This document shows positions 31,447 to 43,361 of a DNA stretch of 64,000 nt, in pieces (position 1 is the first letter of the stretch; each line of letters begins with the position of its first letter). The notes under the pieces were generated by a model that was not told where the DNA came from, ran no database searches, and worked only from the letters and a program-made list of their open reading frames with translations. This stretch comes from Eutypella sp. D-1 (lineage: Eukaryota > Ascomycota > Sordariomycetes > Xylariales > Diatrypaceae), in NCBI GenBank assembly GCA_023313575.1, contig JAJTTP010000002.1, forward strand, positions 620,001 to 684,000, read 5' to 3'. The position numbers and the translations under genes are program-made.

Positions 31447-32361
31447 CTATGCGACGGTAGCCTTCTCCTTAGGGAGAGGGGTGAAGCGCAGGTAGGGCTT
31501 GACGATGCGGAAGTCGGGGAAGAGCTCCTTGGCCTGGTCGTTCTTGACGCTGGGGGCGACGATGACGTCGTCGCCGGGGACCCAGTCGATCGGGGTGGTG
31601 ACCTTGTACTTGTCGCCGGTCTGGAGCGAGTCGAGGACACGGAGGACCTCGGCGGAGTTGCGGCCAGTCGAGGCCGGGTAGGAGAGGATGAGACGGATCT
31701 TCTTGTTCGGGTCGATGATGAAGACAGAGCGGATGGTGAAGGCAATGCCCTTCTCGTCGACGTTGGTGGTGTCCTGGTAGTCGAGCCTGGTATGGGCGGT
31801 CAGTAAGGGCTGAACAGGGAGGACGCAGAAGAAAGAGAGGGTTTTGCTTACATGTCATAAAGGTAAGCGACCTTGCGCTCCTTGTCGGCGATGATGGGGA
31901 ACTTGACATTGCCGCCAGTAACCTCGCCAATGTCCTTGATCCAACCCTCGTGGCTTCCCAGGGTGTTGGCAGAAAGGCCAATCAACTTGGCACCACGCTT
32001 GGTGAACTCGGGCTCAAGCTTGGCGAAGGCGCCGAGCTCGGTGGTGCAGACAGGGGTGTAGTCCTCGGGGTGGGAGAAGAAGACGACCCAGTTGTTACCG
32101 ACGAACTCATGGAAGTCGATAGGGCCGTTGGTGGTGTCGGCCTTGAAGTTGGGGGCAACAGTGCCCAGGCGGAGACTAGATGTTTGTCAGTCATGGCCTT
32201 TCCTATCTCTATCTCTTGTTCTTATATCTCTGTCCTATATCTCTTACCTCGCCCCGCCACCCCTCCCTTCTTATACCTCCCACCGGTATTCGGAGAGATG
32301 ACAAAGCAAGATAAAGCAAAAAAAGGGACATGGGTACTTACGGTTCTCGCTGATCAGTCAT
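31447..32361 (-). CDS. 1-Cys peroxiredoxin (Prx6 type)
   Basis: Reduces H2O2 and organic peroxides. Three exons in phase, 32361..32342, 32175..31852, 31786..31447, give 227 aa, the usual Prx6 length. The peroxidatic site is DYTPVCTTE (Cys about residue 50) with the conserved Pro, Thr and later Arg; no resolving Cys is visible in the C-terminal region, which has DWVPGDDVIVAP as in Prx6-type enzymes. Ends LPKEKATVA. The first exon encodes only seven residues. There is no obvious mitochondrial presequence, unlike yeast Prx1, so a cytosolic form is likely. Confidence 0.92.
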
Positions 32362-35004
32362 GTTGAGTTGTGGTAAGAGGGAAGAGATAACAATACGTGT
32401 GTTTGTACAAGTATTGAGTTATATGCCTATCGGGGAGAATGGTGTGAGTGATGTGATAGATGTGGTTTCAAAGGAGAAGAAGAGAAAAAAAGGGGGAGGG
32501 GAGGGGAGACGTGTGCACCCGGGGTCCAGCCGGGTCTTTAAATACCTAGAAAAGCACGTATAATGTAAGTATGAGAACACACTTAGATAGATAAACCTTG
32601 GAAGTTCTACTGAGCTAGGTATGTACATGTACGTTAGGTAGGCTAGGCAGGTAATAGATTCCAGTAATCACAGGTGAAAATAAACCTTACGTACTTATAG
32701 GTTAGGTCCACGGGTAGGCACTCACTCACTCACTCAAGCAGTCTCTATCCATCCCCATCCCATCCCGTAGCTCCTAGTTGAAGCTAAGGTTGCATTCCCG
32801 GCGTCCCACACCATGTCATGGCACGATTGCACAATCCCGAAGTTCTGGTATCTACCAGTCTCGGAGGTAGGCTATTTGGCTATCTTCTGGCTTTCCTGGA
32901 AAGTTAAGTTCTAAGGTTACTTTCTCTGTTTCTCTGCTACCAAAGGTACTTCTCGGTGCTACTTAACCACAGCATAGGTACCTCCCGCTCCTACATAGCA
33001 GTTCCGAATATCACTCACTACTTAGGTATTTGCAGTGTACTTGACCTAGGTGTAAGTCCCTTCCCATACCTTACCTACATATACCTAAATGCGCGTCTTC
33101 GATAAAGAAACCCCCCCCGCCCCCCCCAAAAATCAACTTATAAAAAGGTTAGCTGATGTGATCATTAAAACGTTTTGCCCCGCGTTCAGCCCCTCCAAGC
33201 CCCTCACTAACCCTTTTCGAATCCAGTACTACTATTGCGTGATGCGCAGAGATGCTGATTGGTCAGAACATGTCAACCCTCCGCATTATGTCATCTCTGC
33301 CGCTCCTTGCATCAGATCCCTAGGCCTATCTAGGCCTTGTCCATCACCTAAGTTGCTAAGCAGTTGCTACTCCTAGGTAATAAGCTATCGATCTCTCCCT
33401 CACTTGCAGTCCATACTAGTATCCATAGCTCTTACCCTAATTCTTAAGCTACCCAAACCTACATAGTAAGTACCTAAGTCTCCCGCCACTGCGGCACGGC
33501 AGACGGCAGACGGCCGACCACGGCTCCCCGAGCTATATATCGCCGGCTATCGGCCAACTACTACCCAGCCATACATACATACCTCCTAGGTACATACATA
33601 TGCGTATGCCTGCCACATACGCAGGAACTAATCCGTTACCGAGCCAGCTATATCCATGAATGGCATGCGAGCATGCGATATGCCCTGCCGCTTGTGTAGT
33701 ATATATGTATGCATGTAGATCCTGTTGTCGAAATAGGATGGCTTGGCTCGTAGCTTACTTACTATAGCATATTTACCTCTTCTTACTTGTAGCCCAAGTA
33801 TGTCAAGGAAGCTTGATAAACGTCAAAAAACTGATATATGGCGTATTCGACTTCCCCGTTTTAAAGACTTCTAGCATGCGCTGCCTATTTTTTTTTTTTT
33901 CCTCACGTAGCTTCATCCTAACCAACCAACCACTCAACTATATCGCGGCGACGGCTGAAAGCGTGGTAGGCAATACCTGCCGGTACTTCCTCCGCGTAAA
34001 GCCACCCGCCAGGAACCTATATAGAACCAGGAGCCTGCCTGCCTGCCCGCCTGCCTTAGCCCCCTTTCTATTTCTCGGGTAAATGTAGCTAGCCACAAGC
34101 TGAGCCACGTCTCGCAGGGGGGTCGTGGAGCCCCTGACCCCTTTTAGATTTAGGGGCGGGGGGTACAGAAATAGGTATCCCTCGGTGTCCGTCCGATGAA
34201 GACGTGAAGGCGTGAAAGTTGTTTATATGAGCCCTAACGCGGTCTTCTCTCATGAATTTTTGTTGGTAAAGAAGTTCGGCAGTGAATATTTGCAGGTACG
34301 ATGAGTGCATGAGTGTGTTCGTGTTTCTGTATGCTGTCTTCATGTTGCGGAAAGCCGTGAATAACTCGTTATAGTTTTCTGCGCAGCGTATCGGATCAGT
34401 GGTCACCGTGAATATTGAAGGAATCAAGTATGAGAGGATAAGACGTCAAGAAATGAGGACGGCCTGCTCAAGCACGCACGTAGCCGTTGCCGCTTACGGC
34501 AGCGAGGTTCAGCTACGTTTCCTTGAAACACCTAGCACTAATCTGCGACTTCCCAGTATGTTACCCCAAGAGTGGTCGACTACCACCTAGAGTGAACGTC
34601 ACCCTTTTGCACAGTCCTGAAACTCTTTGGGGGAGGTTGGGGGAGGTGGCGATCACGAGCAACCAGGAGTGACATACCATCTATTGCCCTATCCCCCTCA
34701 TCATTCCCTCGACACTGCATCCTCGACTCGAGGATTTCTGTCAACAATCCACATATACCAAGCACGCGGGACTTCCGAGCTCCTCACCACAAGACCAAAA
34801 AACCAAACAATCGTCGCAGTCACCACTTCTCGCAACCGGTGATAACGCGTCGTATCCTCCGCACTCTCCGCCTCCCGGTTGAAAATAGTATTGTAGAACT
34901 TCCGAGGCGAGACAGACGAGGAGGGACGGGAACCCAATGGCCGTACTCCCCCACTTCCCTACCCTCCGTCTTAGTCAAGAACGGAAACCGAACGGTTTCT
35001 CCCT
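32362..35004. other. Intergenic region, 2.6 kb
   Basis: Upstream of the peroxiredoxin and downstream of the small Cys-rich gene. Contains CT-rich and TACCTAGG-like motifs (33588-33600 and others). ORFs at 33089-33376 and 34089-34427 have no recognisable similarity. Nothing else supported. Confidence 0.55.
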
Positions 35005-35239
35005 TCACTCCCCGTTCTCGGCGGCGGCACAGTCGTCGCAGAAGCCGGCGGCGTCGGACCTCTCCTCGCGGACGATCTCCTGTTCATCGCACTCGCCCGT
35101 CTCCCGGAACACCTCGCAGTCCTCCACCTTGACGTCGTCGCTGGTATACCTGTCCAGAAAGGAAAAACCCGCTCCGGGGTTTTCGGGGTCAGCCGATTTG
35201 TTGCGAATTTTCGCTTTTCTTACATTCCCACTTTTGAAA

Positions 35240-35277
<38 letters not shown>

Positions 35278-35597
35278 CTTTCCGTCTGAACTCCGTTACA
35301 CCACCGGGAAAAGGGAAAGAACTCGGTGATGAATGTCCCGAGCAGATTGCACAGCAAGGAGTAAGGCACGTGTGCCAAAAACATTTAATGACCGAGAAAG
35401 AACCAAGAAAAAGAATTAGGAAAGTGTGCCTCTCGGTCCCTGGTACTATCTTAGTAGGGAAAGGGGAAAGGGAAGGGGGCCCAAAGCGAAAAAGAAAAAA
35501 AGAGAGAAAGAGAGAGAGAGAACAAAAAAGACTCGGGGAGTTGATACCAAGCCCCGCAGTTGTCACAGTACCACTTCAGCAACATGTACTGGCACAT
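35005..35597 (-). CDS. Small Cys-rich protein, 64 aa, two exons
   Basis: Not recognised as a named family. Exon 1 (35597..35548) starts in a strong GCCGCCATG context and encodes MCQYMLLKWYCDNCGA plus the first two bases of a Trp codon. Exon 2 (35149..35005) completes that Trp and encodes YTSDDVKVEDCEVFRETGEC...GFCDDCAAAENGE. The junction is in phase (50 + 145 nt = 65 codons). The 398-nt intron runs from a GTATCA donor to CTGAC...ACAG and carries the TG microsatellite. Two CxxC pairs and further Cys suggest a small metal-binding or disulfide fold. No signal peptide is evident, so it is probably intracellular. The main doubt is the long intron. Confidence 0.6.
35249..35276. repeat. Microsatellite (TG)14
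   Basis: Fourteen TG units, preceded by (TA)n, within the inferred intron of the 64-aa Cys-rich gene. Confidence 0.95.
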
Positions 35598-37330
35598 GGC
35601 GGCAGCGGCGGCGGCGGCCGAGCGGCCTGCCTCCCGGGTCAGCTGACCCCACCCGGCCGGCCGGCTTACGGGATTGCTTTCGGTGGAGATGGCGGGCGAC
35701 GAGGGGAAAGGGAACGGTGGGTAGATATCGTCGGGCCGAGATATAGTCTCCGTTTGTGTGACCGGGGAGCTGGATGGTTCACTTGTGGGGGAAGGGGGGG
35801 GAGATGGTGGTAGTAGTGGTGGCAGATGCGTGATCGGGACTTCAGGAGCTGCTAAGCCTAAGGGATAGATATATCCTTGTGAGACATATTATTGCTCACG
35901 GAGGCCAAGGAGTGTCGATCGTGAGTTTTACTCTGCTATTTCGCCTGTCCGCCAACGACGTGGAAGAAGTCATTTGCATGTTGCCATGGCATGGCTCGGG
36001 AATGATGTAGTATATAATATAAAACCAGCAAACAACCGAAAGAAAAAACCCAACGCTCTGTTCCCCCCCATCCCAAAGGCCGCAGCACCCCTCCCTACCT
36101 AACCTGGGGAGAGACGGTTTCATTGGATTGCTGCATCAGGGCCTCCTCTCCCAAAGGGGTCGACTTGCCAGACAGGAAGCTGAACTGACTGGCCGAAGTG
36201 CGTTGGCCCCGGGAAAGGGAGACACGCATTTTCGGGCGCCAATATCGTAATTGGGGAGGGACTGTTTTATTTTATTTTTTCGCGCATCGGTTATTTTGCC
36301 ACGTGGGCGGCCTGAGATTAACCATTATCAAATAGTTGACACATAATTATAACGTCGGGGGGGCAAAGGACCAGCGAGATGCAAGGAGTCGGAGTGCGGA
36401 TATTTGCATGCGGAGAAATAAAAGGCGCGCACCTCCTTTGCGCGCACAGAAAAAAAAAGGAAAAAAAAGGGCAGGGGAGGGGAGGGAAAAATGAAAGAAA
36501 ACTTGTTAGGGAAACTCGGTCTCGATATTTCCTGGGCCCTGGGATCGAGATGAGTGGGCCGGCTGAACCCCTTCGAGGTCACATGTCGAGAAAATCAACC
36601 CACCTACGAGATGGACGGGGAGGCCGCCGAGAAATATGCAAGATGCCGTTTTCATCGACTGATAAGGGCTTCTCTGATCATATATTGATGTGACATTTTA
36701 CCTGGCAGGTCTAAACAAGCTCGCTCCCACAGGGTATCCTGATCCTAGACATGAATTCCAACCTAACGGCCACCCCTCAACGTCGTACGACAGCCCAATA
36801 TCAAGTTAGTAGACCCTGATTCCGGGACGAGACCCCTTTGGCTACGGCAACTGAGTGTGCCGGTTGGCCGGCTATTACACTGAAACCATCGCCCAGGTCA
36901 TATATCACATATTGATTGACCTAGAATGTAAATATATTTTGGTGTATACACAATACCCGGGTCAATGAGACGCTCAATGACGACACCGGCAGTGGCTCAG
37001 CTGAATGTGCTTTGACCTGCACCTGCTCAGGCTGCTGGCCATGTCTTTCCCCGAAACCTGTCATCGATGGTCTCTTGGAACGCGTGGACAATCGAGACTG
37101 GCTAACAAGAGGGACACGTAGGCAAGTTATATAGATGCATTGTAGCTGGAATTTTCATAACCATGTTGCAATCAGAGCAATGCTCGAGGGAACGCCGGCT
37201 TGATGAGATGTTCTGAAAGACAATGCCACTTCTTTGCTAGTCACGACAGACCCGACAATGGTGGTGCTACTAAAACCAACCAAGAAATTCCGTCCGAATT
37301 GCTCATGGTCCATTGTTGCTAGTCAGCGAT
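35598..37330. other. Intergenic region
   Basis: 5' flank of the Cys-rich gene and 3' flank of the N-myristoyltransferase gene. A/G-rich near 36448-36510. A short frame from 36751 ending at a GTTAGT donor-like site could be a small exon but has no support. Confidence 0.5.
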
Positions 37331-37419
37331 GGCGGGCGCTGTAAATGATACAGAGCTCAAATCTGCGTTTTGCTATGACGGAGTTAGCTCTGGACTGTGC
37401 CACGGTACAACGCAATGGC

Positions 37420-39109
37420 TTACCCAATGCCGCTCAGATTCTCTGTATCTAAGCGATTCCTCTTGTCCACGCCTCCGGCGATTGGATTGGCCCTATAGTT
37501 GAATAGGTAATAGTGCAATTGGCCATCTCCTGGACCGAACTTCTGTTCCCCCAAGAACAGACCGTTGTCCATCAGGGAAAGGGCGTTGTAAACGTCAAAG
37601 TTGTACTTCTTGCAGTACACCAGGCTATCCGCTACCAATTCATTGAGTCGCTTCTTGAGAGCGTCCTTGTCCACGGGTTGAGCAAGCCCTGATTCTGTAG
37701 CGTAATAAAACAGGTAAGCTGCCCGGACATTCTTGTGTTTCGCATGATTGATCACGGAAGATTCAAGGCAGTAGAAGGAGATGAAGTCGGTGATCCTCTT
37801 GTGTGCATCCTGATAGCCTGGTTAGTTAAGGGATACAAAGAGAGAAAAAGCAGTTCGAGCGAGCTTACCTCGACGACGTAAGACCAAACCACTTGTTCTT
37901 CGAGTGCATCCTTCTTGTTGTGCAACAGCCAATGCTCGACCTCAGCCTTATCCCACTCGGCCGCCATGTCGTACTTGGCCAGGTATCTGGTCAGAAGATC
38001 TTGTACAGCACCGACGTCCTTCTTCTGCATTTCCCTCAGGCCAGGGGTAGAAGTGCGGTCCGGCACCGCGAATTTCCTGACTTGAAACTGGGGTTTGCTG
38101 TTGGGCGGTAAGGGGCTGAAGCCGACTTCCCACAACTTCGTCCAGTTGATCGCCCTGTGGTAGTAACGACAAGTGCTGACAGGCTTCGGCAGGACGACTC
38201 CGCCGGTGTAGATGGCCTGCCACACTCCATCCAAATTGCACAGGCGGGTTATTTCCTTAATAAGAACAGGAGCCAGGCGCTTAGAACGGAGCTTCTTGTG
38301 TACACAGAGGAAGTTGACCTCGGAAGCATGGATAATATTCGAGCGGATGCGCAACTCGACAGGAATAGCGGAGATGAAAGCGACGAGCCTTCCTTTCTCC
38401 CCTGTCCGGACACCGCGATGCCAATGTTTCTTCCACCCAGGTGGCATCATGGCCCTGTTGCGCAATGCATTGGTCAGCCGAAAGAAGCACAGTGGGAAGG
38501 GAATACTTGAAGTAGATGAACATGTCCTTACCATTTCAAGATGCTGGTGGAGTAGTTGAAGCGGAACATTGCCTCGTTATCCTCGACATAATGACCATTG
38601 AGAAGCTCCCACACCTCCTTGAGTTCGTTTTCGTTGGTGAGGTCTATGTCGGACCATTCGAAGCCTGCTAGTAGGGGGGGTGGAGTCTTGGTGACCTCAT
38701 CGACAGACTGAGTCACTATGGGACCCTCCTCGACGGGGTTGTCAGAATCAGGATCCTCGCCGAATTTGGGTACAGGCTGGGTGGCCCAGAACTTGTAGGC
38801 ACCCATATCCTTGACGTTCTTGCCGCTGGAGGCTAAACCAGTCATGATGTCCTGTAGATTGAGGCGTTTCAGCGCCTCGGCGACATTATCCTCATTGTTA
38901 GAGCCGCTGCTTAGCTCTTGGGCGAGGGCAGGATTCAGATCAAGTAGATGACCTGCTTGTTCGGTGGAGAGCCCATCGACGGCCTTGTGTATCTTCTTGG
39001 CTAACTTATCCTTATCCTTTCCCTTGATCTCTTTATTATCTCCCTTGATCTCCCTATTATCCTTCACCACCTCCTTTCCTTTGCCCTTGTCAGGGTTTGA
39101 CTCGGACAT
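37420..39109 (-). CDS. NMT1: Glycylpeptide N-tetradecanoyltransferase (N-myristoyltransferase)
   Basis: Transfers myristate from myristoyl-CoA to N-terminal Gly of proteins. Exons 39109..38532, 38454..37869, 37809..about 37424. Conserved landmarks: [10 protein letters not shown] near the N-terminus, [40 protein letters not shown] (CoA-binding loop), [11 protein letters not shown], and [24 protein letters not shown]. The Lys-rich N-terminal 60 residues match the ribosome-targeting region of the family. Met at 39151 is an alternative start. The frame stops at TAA 37422-37420 straight after LSGIG, but that TAA lies inside a GTAAGC donor, so a short terminal exon downstream is likely. A splice to 37354 or nearby would end KTQI; the usual tail ends in Leu or Gln, whose free carboxylate is the catalytic base. 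Confidence 0.92.
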
Positions 39110-39151
39110 GTTGTCGTTCGTAGGTTTCCCAAGCTGGGAAGTGATCGACAC

Positions 39152-40342
39152 CGGGGTGATTCACTGGGTGATTCCAAAGGCAGACAGACGTTGTTGGTAG
39201 ACGAGATACCTGGGTATGGAAGTAGATAAATAGATGAGAGAAGTTTCTCCTTATCTATCGTTCCTATTGTATGTATCGTATCTATCGTAGGCCAAGCTTT
39301 GACATTGTGTGATGCTCGCTAATACCTAGGTAGTCGTGTATTTTGGTATTTTGGTGTAAAGGGAGCTTTGAGATGCTTGTAAAGAGGGAATGGCCGGCCT
39401 TTTAAGATCTGTGTGCTGTTCTATCGCTTCGGCTGCGGCTTCGGTTATAGTTGACAACTGTCCAGTATCGGCGTACTCTTTGCGATAATTTTCGTCGTAG
39501 TCGGGTTGTAGTAGTTATACTTGTAATTGTAGTTGTTGCCTACAACCTTGTTGGAAGTTGGTTATATCAGAGGTTCCGGCCCTGAAAAGTGATGTGGGGT
39601 AGGTAAGAAGTTTACCTCCCAGGGTGCTTACTGACCACCTACTTAGGTACCTAGGTCCATCTTCGTGGACATTAGGACCAGCTTGGTGGGGGGGTCGAAC
39701 ACCCCAGCACCCCTCCCCACGATAAGCCAAGACATCCTCCCAATGCACCTGCCTCCGGGGCTGTCATCCTGTCAAATAATGCATTACCTAATAAGCGCTA
39801 ACGATTCTAAATTAAGTAAATTGGCAGTAGCGACCGGACCGTACTCCAGCTGAGAGGGCTGCAAGTAGCAAGCCGCAAGCTGTAGGCCGCGATTTCGGGA
39901 GTCGAGAGCTGAGCTATCAACCTTGAAGAGAGGGGTGGAGGGGCACGGAGAGGCAAGGGGGGGTGTGTGTGTGCAGAGGGGCAAGTGTATATATACCTAC
40001 CCGGTAGGGCTGAGGGTTATCCGTATCTGTGTACCTACGAAAATAGTTGCACCCTTTGGTTTCCAAGGTTGCTACCTAGTAGGAGGCACGCATCTATGCA
40101 TGGCACTTTATAAAAGAACGAGCCCTAGGTTATAGGTCACTGCTGGATAGATGGTAAGTCTACTCCGTACCTAGGCTAACATATTCAATTGATACCTACT
40201 TAGGTAGGTCTGCATAGTATATTCAAGATAAACCTTGGCATGCACCCACGTAAATGCACGCCTTTACTTCAAACTAACGATAACTACCTTGCACGCCAGT
40301 GCTATGCTGTGACCCTTTCCAGAACATGAATTTCAAACCTCC
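39152..40342. other. Intergenic region with CCTAGG motifs
   Basis: Holds ACCTACTTAGGTACCTAGG at 39638-39656 and relatives near 39322 and 40190. No gene recognised. Confidence 0.6.
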
Positions 40343-41855
40343 TTAAGCTAATAGGGGCGTCTTGGGTGACCGTATAGGAGTCTGTTCCGCTTCTGCTTCA
40401 AACGACCGTAATACCGCAAGCGCCACCTGTGAAGAAAGCATGATGTCGTTGTGTCCTACAACCAGGTTCAGTCTCTGGTTGCCAAGCACGAGAGCTCTGA
40501 ATAAGACAAGAGAGGTGATCGATACTTACCTCCATGCCGCACAAGCTCTTGCCGGATGATGATATCCGGCTTGGATACCACGATCGACACGAAGCTGTCC
40601 CCTGTGCGTTGCGTTCTCTCCTCCTTCCAGGTGTCGAAATTCTCGGCCGAGTCCTCACCGGCCACAGCACCGGCCGCAAAGCGGAAGAGCGTGTCGCTCT
40701 CGTGACACGGGATCTCCAAATCGTTCTTGGCGTGGATGAACGTGAGGCGCAGCCTATTCCGGGTCTTGGATACGACGCGAGCGAGCCGCTCCGCCGACTT
40801 CCACTTGTCGACCACAAAGCCGTTGAAAAAGCGGAGGAGCGGCGGGATGGCACGGATCGGGCTCAGGATGGGGATGAATCCGGCGCCCATATAGCTGGTC
40901 AGCAGCGTCTCCATGTCGGAAAAGCCGGCCATCAGAATAACGCCGGCGAATTCGATCCCCTGCATGGAATAGTGCTCCGCAACGCCGCTGGTAACTGCGG
41001 TGCCGAGACTCTGGCCCATGATTACGATTCGGCTACTAGGAACACCGGCCACTTCCATGGCCCACTTGACAGTGGCAACCCCATCCAGAATGAGGCCCCT
41101 TTCCGAGGGCGTCCCGGTCGACTTACCGAACCCACGGTAGTCAATTGCCAGTATATGATAGTCGGAAGTATCTGTCAGTGTATGGTAGGCGTCAGTGCGT
41201 ACAGCCTGGGCGAGATGGCCGGCATTCTGCAAAAGAGAAGTCAGCAGGGCGTTTCCAGACTAGGTTGTTGGTGCACAGACCCCGTGAACTGTCCGTCCCA
41301 ATGTTAGTGATGTTGCCGTTTAATCCCAAGATACATGCAATGCTTACAGTAAATGATCAGGCGGGCCTCCGGATCGGCCTTCAATGCCTTGAATGACTCG
41401 GTAGATGTTATGTCATCGGAGAATCCACTCCTTTGTGATCGAAGTAGAGTCTCATGCCTCATGTATGTCCGCAGTGGCAGTATGTGCCACGCATAGAGAG
41501 TCTCACCATCTTCGGTCTTGATAGAAAAAGGGGTGACTTGATTGGCTTGAACTTTATTGGCTGCCGTTCTATATAGAGGGTGTTGATACGCAGAGACACG
41601 CGACTTACTAGCAAAGCCCCAGTACTCGGGTTTGTTTAGGTTGTGCCAGAATAGGGTGTTGAACTTATGTGCATACATGAAACTAGCGATGACACTATGT
41701 TAGATATAATGCCGAGATATGGATGGTAGGTCTGTCAGAACCTACAGCCTCTGGAAAACAGGAATAGAACCAAGAACGAGCATCAGAATATAGAGCCCAA
41801 TCGGTGTGGCTAGACCAACGGCTACGCCAATTCCCCAAGGGGGTGTCCTAGCCAT
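40343..41855 (-). CDS. ABHD12-like membrane-anchored alpha/beta hydrolase, with an 8-nt microexon
   Basis: Five exons all in phase: 41855..41746, 41694..41348, 41288..41281, 41226..40530, 40455..40343; 424 aa. One N-terminal TM helix (GVAVGLATPIGLYILMLVLG) anchors it. The fold is complete: HG-type oxyanion turn FHGNAGH, YRGFGKSTG, nucleophile elbow GQSLGT, acid in HAKNDLEIP, and GGHND with the catalytic His just after the last intron. The family includes ABHD12/monoacylglycerol-lipase-type lipid hydrolases. The third exon is only 8 nt (TTCACGGG); with one base from the exon before, it codes for F-H-G. Without it the oxyanion motif is lost and the frame breaks. Met at 41936 is an alternative start. 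Confidence 0.82.
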
Positions 41856-43361
41856 CGCGCGGGGACTATTCGTGGCTGCAGTATACAATAAAGGGGTGTA
41901 ATGTGTCTTGACAATATAAAAGCACGAGGATGGCAATTTTGGCTAGGCATATGCATAGGCTGCTTCGAGCATTCGTAAAGGCTGTATGAATAATTTATTG
42001 AAGAAATAGACCGAGACTAAACTGATAAATAAGGTAAGGTGACAAGGGCATGTTGAGGTTATCAAAATGCCCCTAATTACATACATTTTGAGGTCATGAG
42101 ATAGCTCCTTCTTAGCTGAATAGTAAAATCCGTCGGTCAGTCGGTTCTATAACTTTCTCCAGGAGCCCGAGGATATACACTTAGGTAGATACCTAAGTAG
42201 TCTAATATTTGACTATCCTACACATTTATATCTATATTCACGTAAGAGGTATGCAACTACAGCTGGCTATGCAGCTGTGCAGGAAGTAAGCAATTGTTAA
42301 GCAGAGCTCCTATCAGCTAATTGAACTACTACCTAAACCCAGGTATCTACCTAGGTACCTAGGTGACCTACCGGCCCGGCTACTAAACATACAGTACCTG
42401 GGCAGATTCCCTTAGCTGGCTGGCTGACTGGCTATACTTTATGCGCCACCACCACCTACAAGCAAGAATACCTTAAGAGAGCAAACTTAAGGCAAACTTA
42501 ACGTTGGCCAGGTGGGGTCTTCTTCTATTTGTACCATGTAGGGCATGTCTTTTGGTCACTCTAGTGCCTACCTAGGTACCTAGGTAGGTAGCACTTACCT
42601 ACCACCAGTAGTTGGTAGCAGGGGTACAAAATGAAGCTAGCTTAGAACAGGCTAGGCTGAAAGAATGGTTTGCATTGAGAGAGGGGAGCGGCTCTGTAAA
42701 ATAGCTTCCCGAGGTCTGTAATTGGTGCGCGCCTTCCCCAATAATTTACTTGTACGCTGGTACTTTTGTACTTGCAGGAATTGATTGCTAAACTGCTATG
42801 TAAAGTGCATTCACGTAAAGTGCAGCAGCCCTGGAGCGCTGGGGAGAGGTTGTCCCCCATTCCTCAGATTTCTTTTCCAGCCCCAACCTTCAATGAATAC
42901 CTACCTCTACAATACTTCCTAGAACTAACTACCTTACGTCGACGTTTCCCTTCAGTCACATTTCAGTCACATTTTAGTCCCATGGTTTAATACAATCATC
43001 GCATCTAGTTTGCCATCGTCATCTTTTAAAAAAAGGCATGTTCTGGGCCGCAAACTGATCATTATAAATTTCGATTCCCATCTGGCATTGCCCTATCTAC
43101 CTTTTCTACCTTCTACCTTCTGCCTTCTACCTTCTACTCTGCCTGATTTGCTTTCTTTGGTGGTGTACCATCACGCTGGATAGCCTCTCATGCCTTTATA
43201 AGTAGTCGACCCGATTTCTTTACCTACCAAAGGTACTCCCTCTATCTACTTCTTGACTACCTGCTACCTACTTTTACCTACTTCTCTTGAATATCCAGCA
43301 AGATATCTAGAGCTAGCAGACAAGAGCCAGGAAGCAGCAGCACATCTACCCAGTCGTCACG
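41856..43361. other. Divergent intergenic region rich in CCTAGG palindromes
   Basis: Contains CTACCTAGGTACCTAGGT at about 42347-42364 and CCTACCTAGGTACCTAGGTAG at about 42568-42588, with CT-rich tracts near the Swc3-like start. No gene recognised. Confidence 0.6.

Noticed and set aside
31469..31981. 170-aa minus-strand frame across the peroxiredoxin gene
   Set aside because: Wrong frame reading through the intron; the spliced frame gives an exact Prx6-type protein.
34089..34427. 112-aa minus-strand frame
   Set aside because: No family similarity seen; likely chance ORF.
36751..36810. Short frame MNSNLTATPQ... ending at GTTAGT
   Set aside because: Could be a first exon, but no downstream exon could be matched to it.
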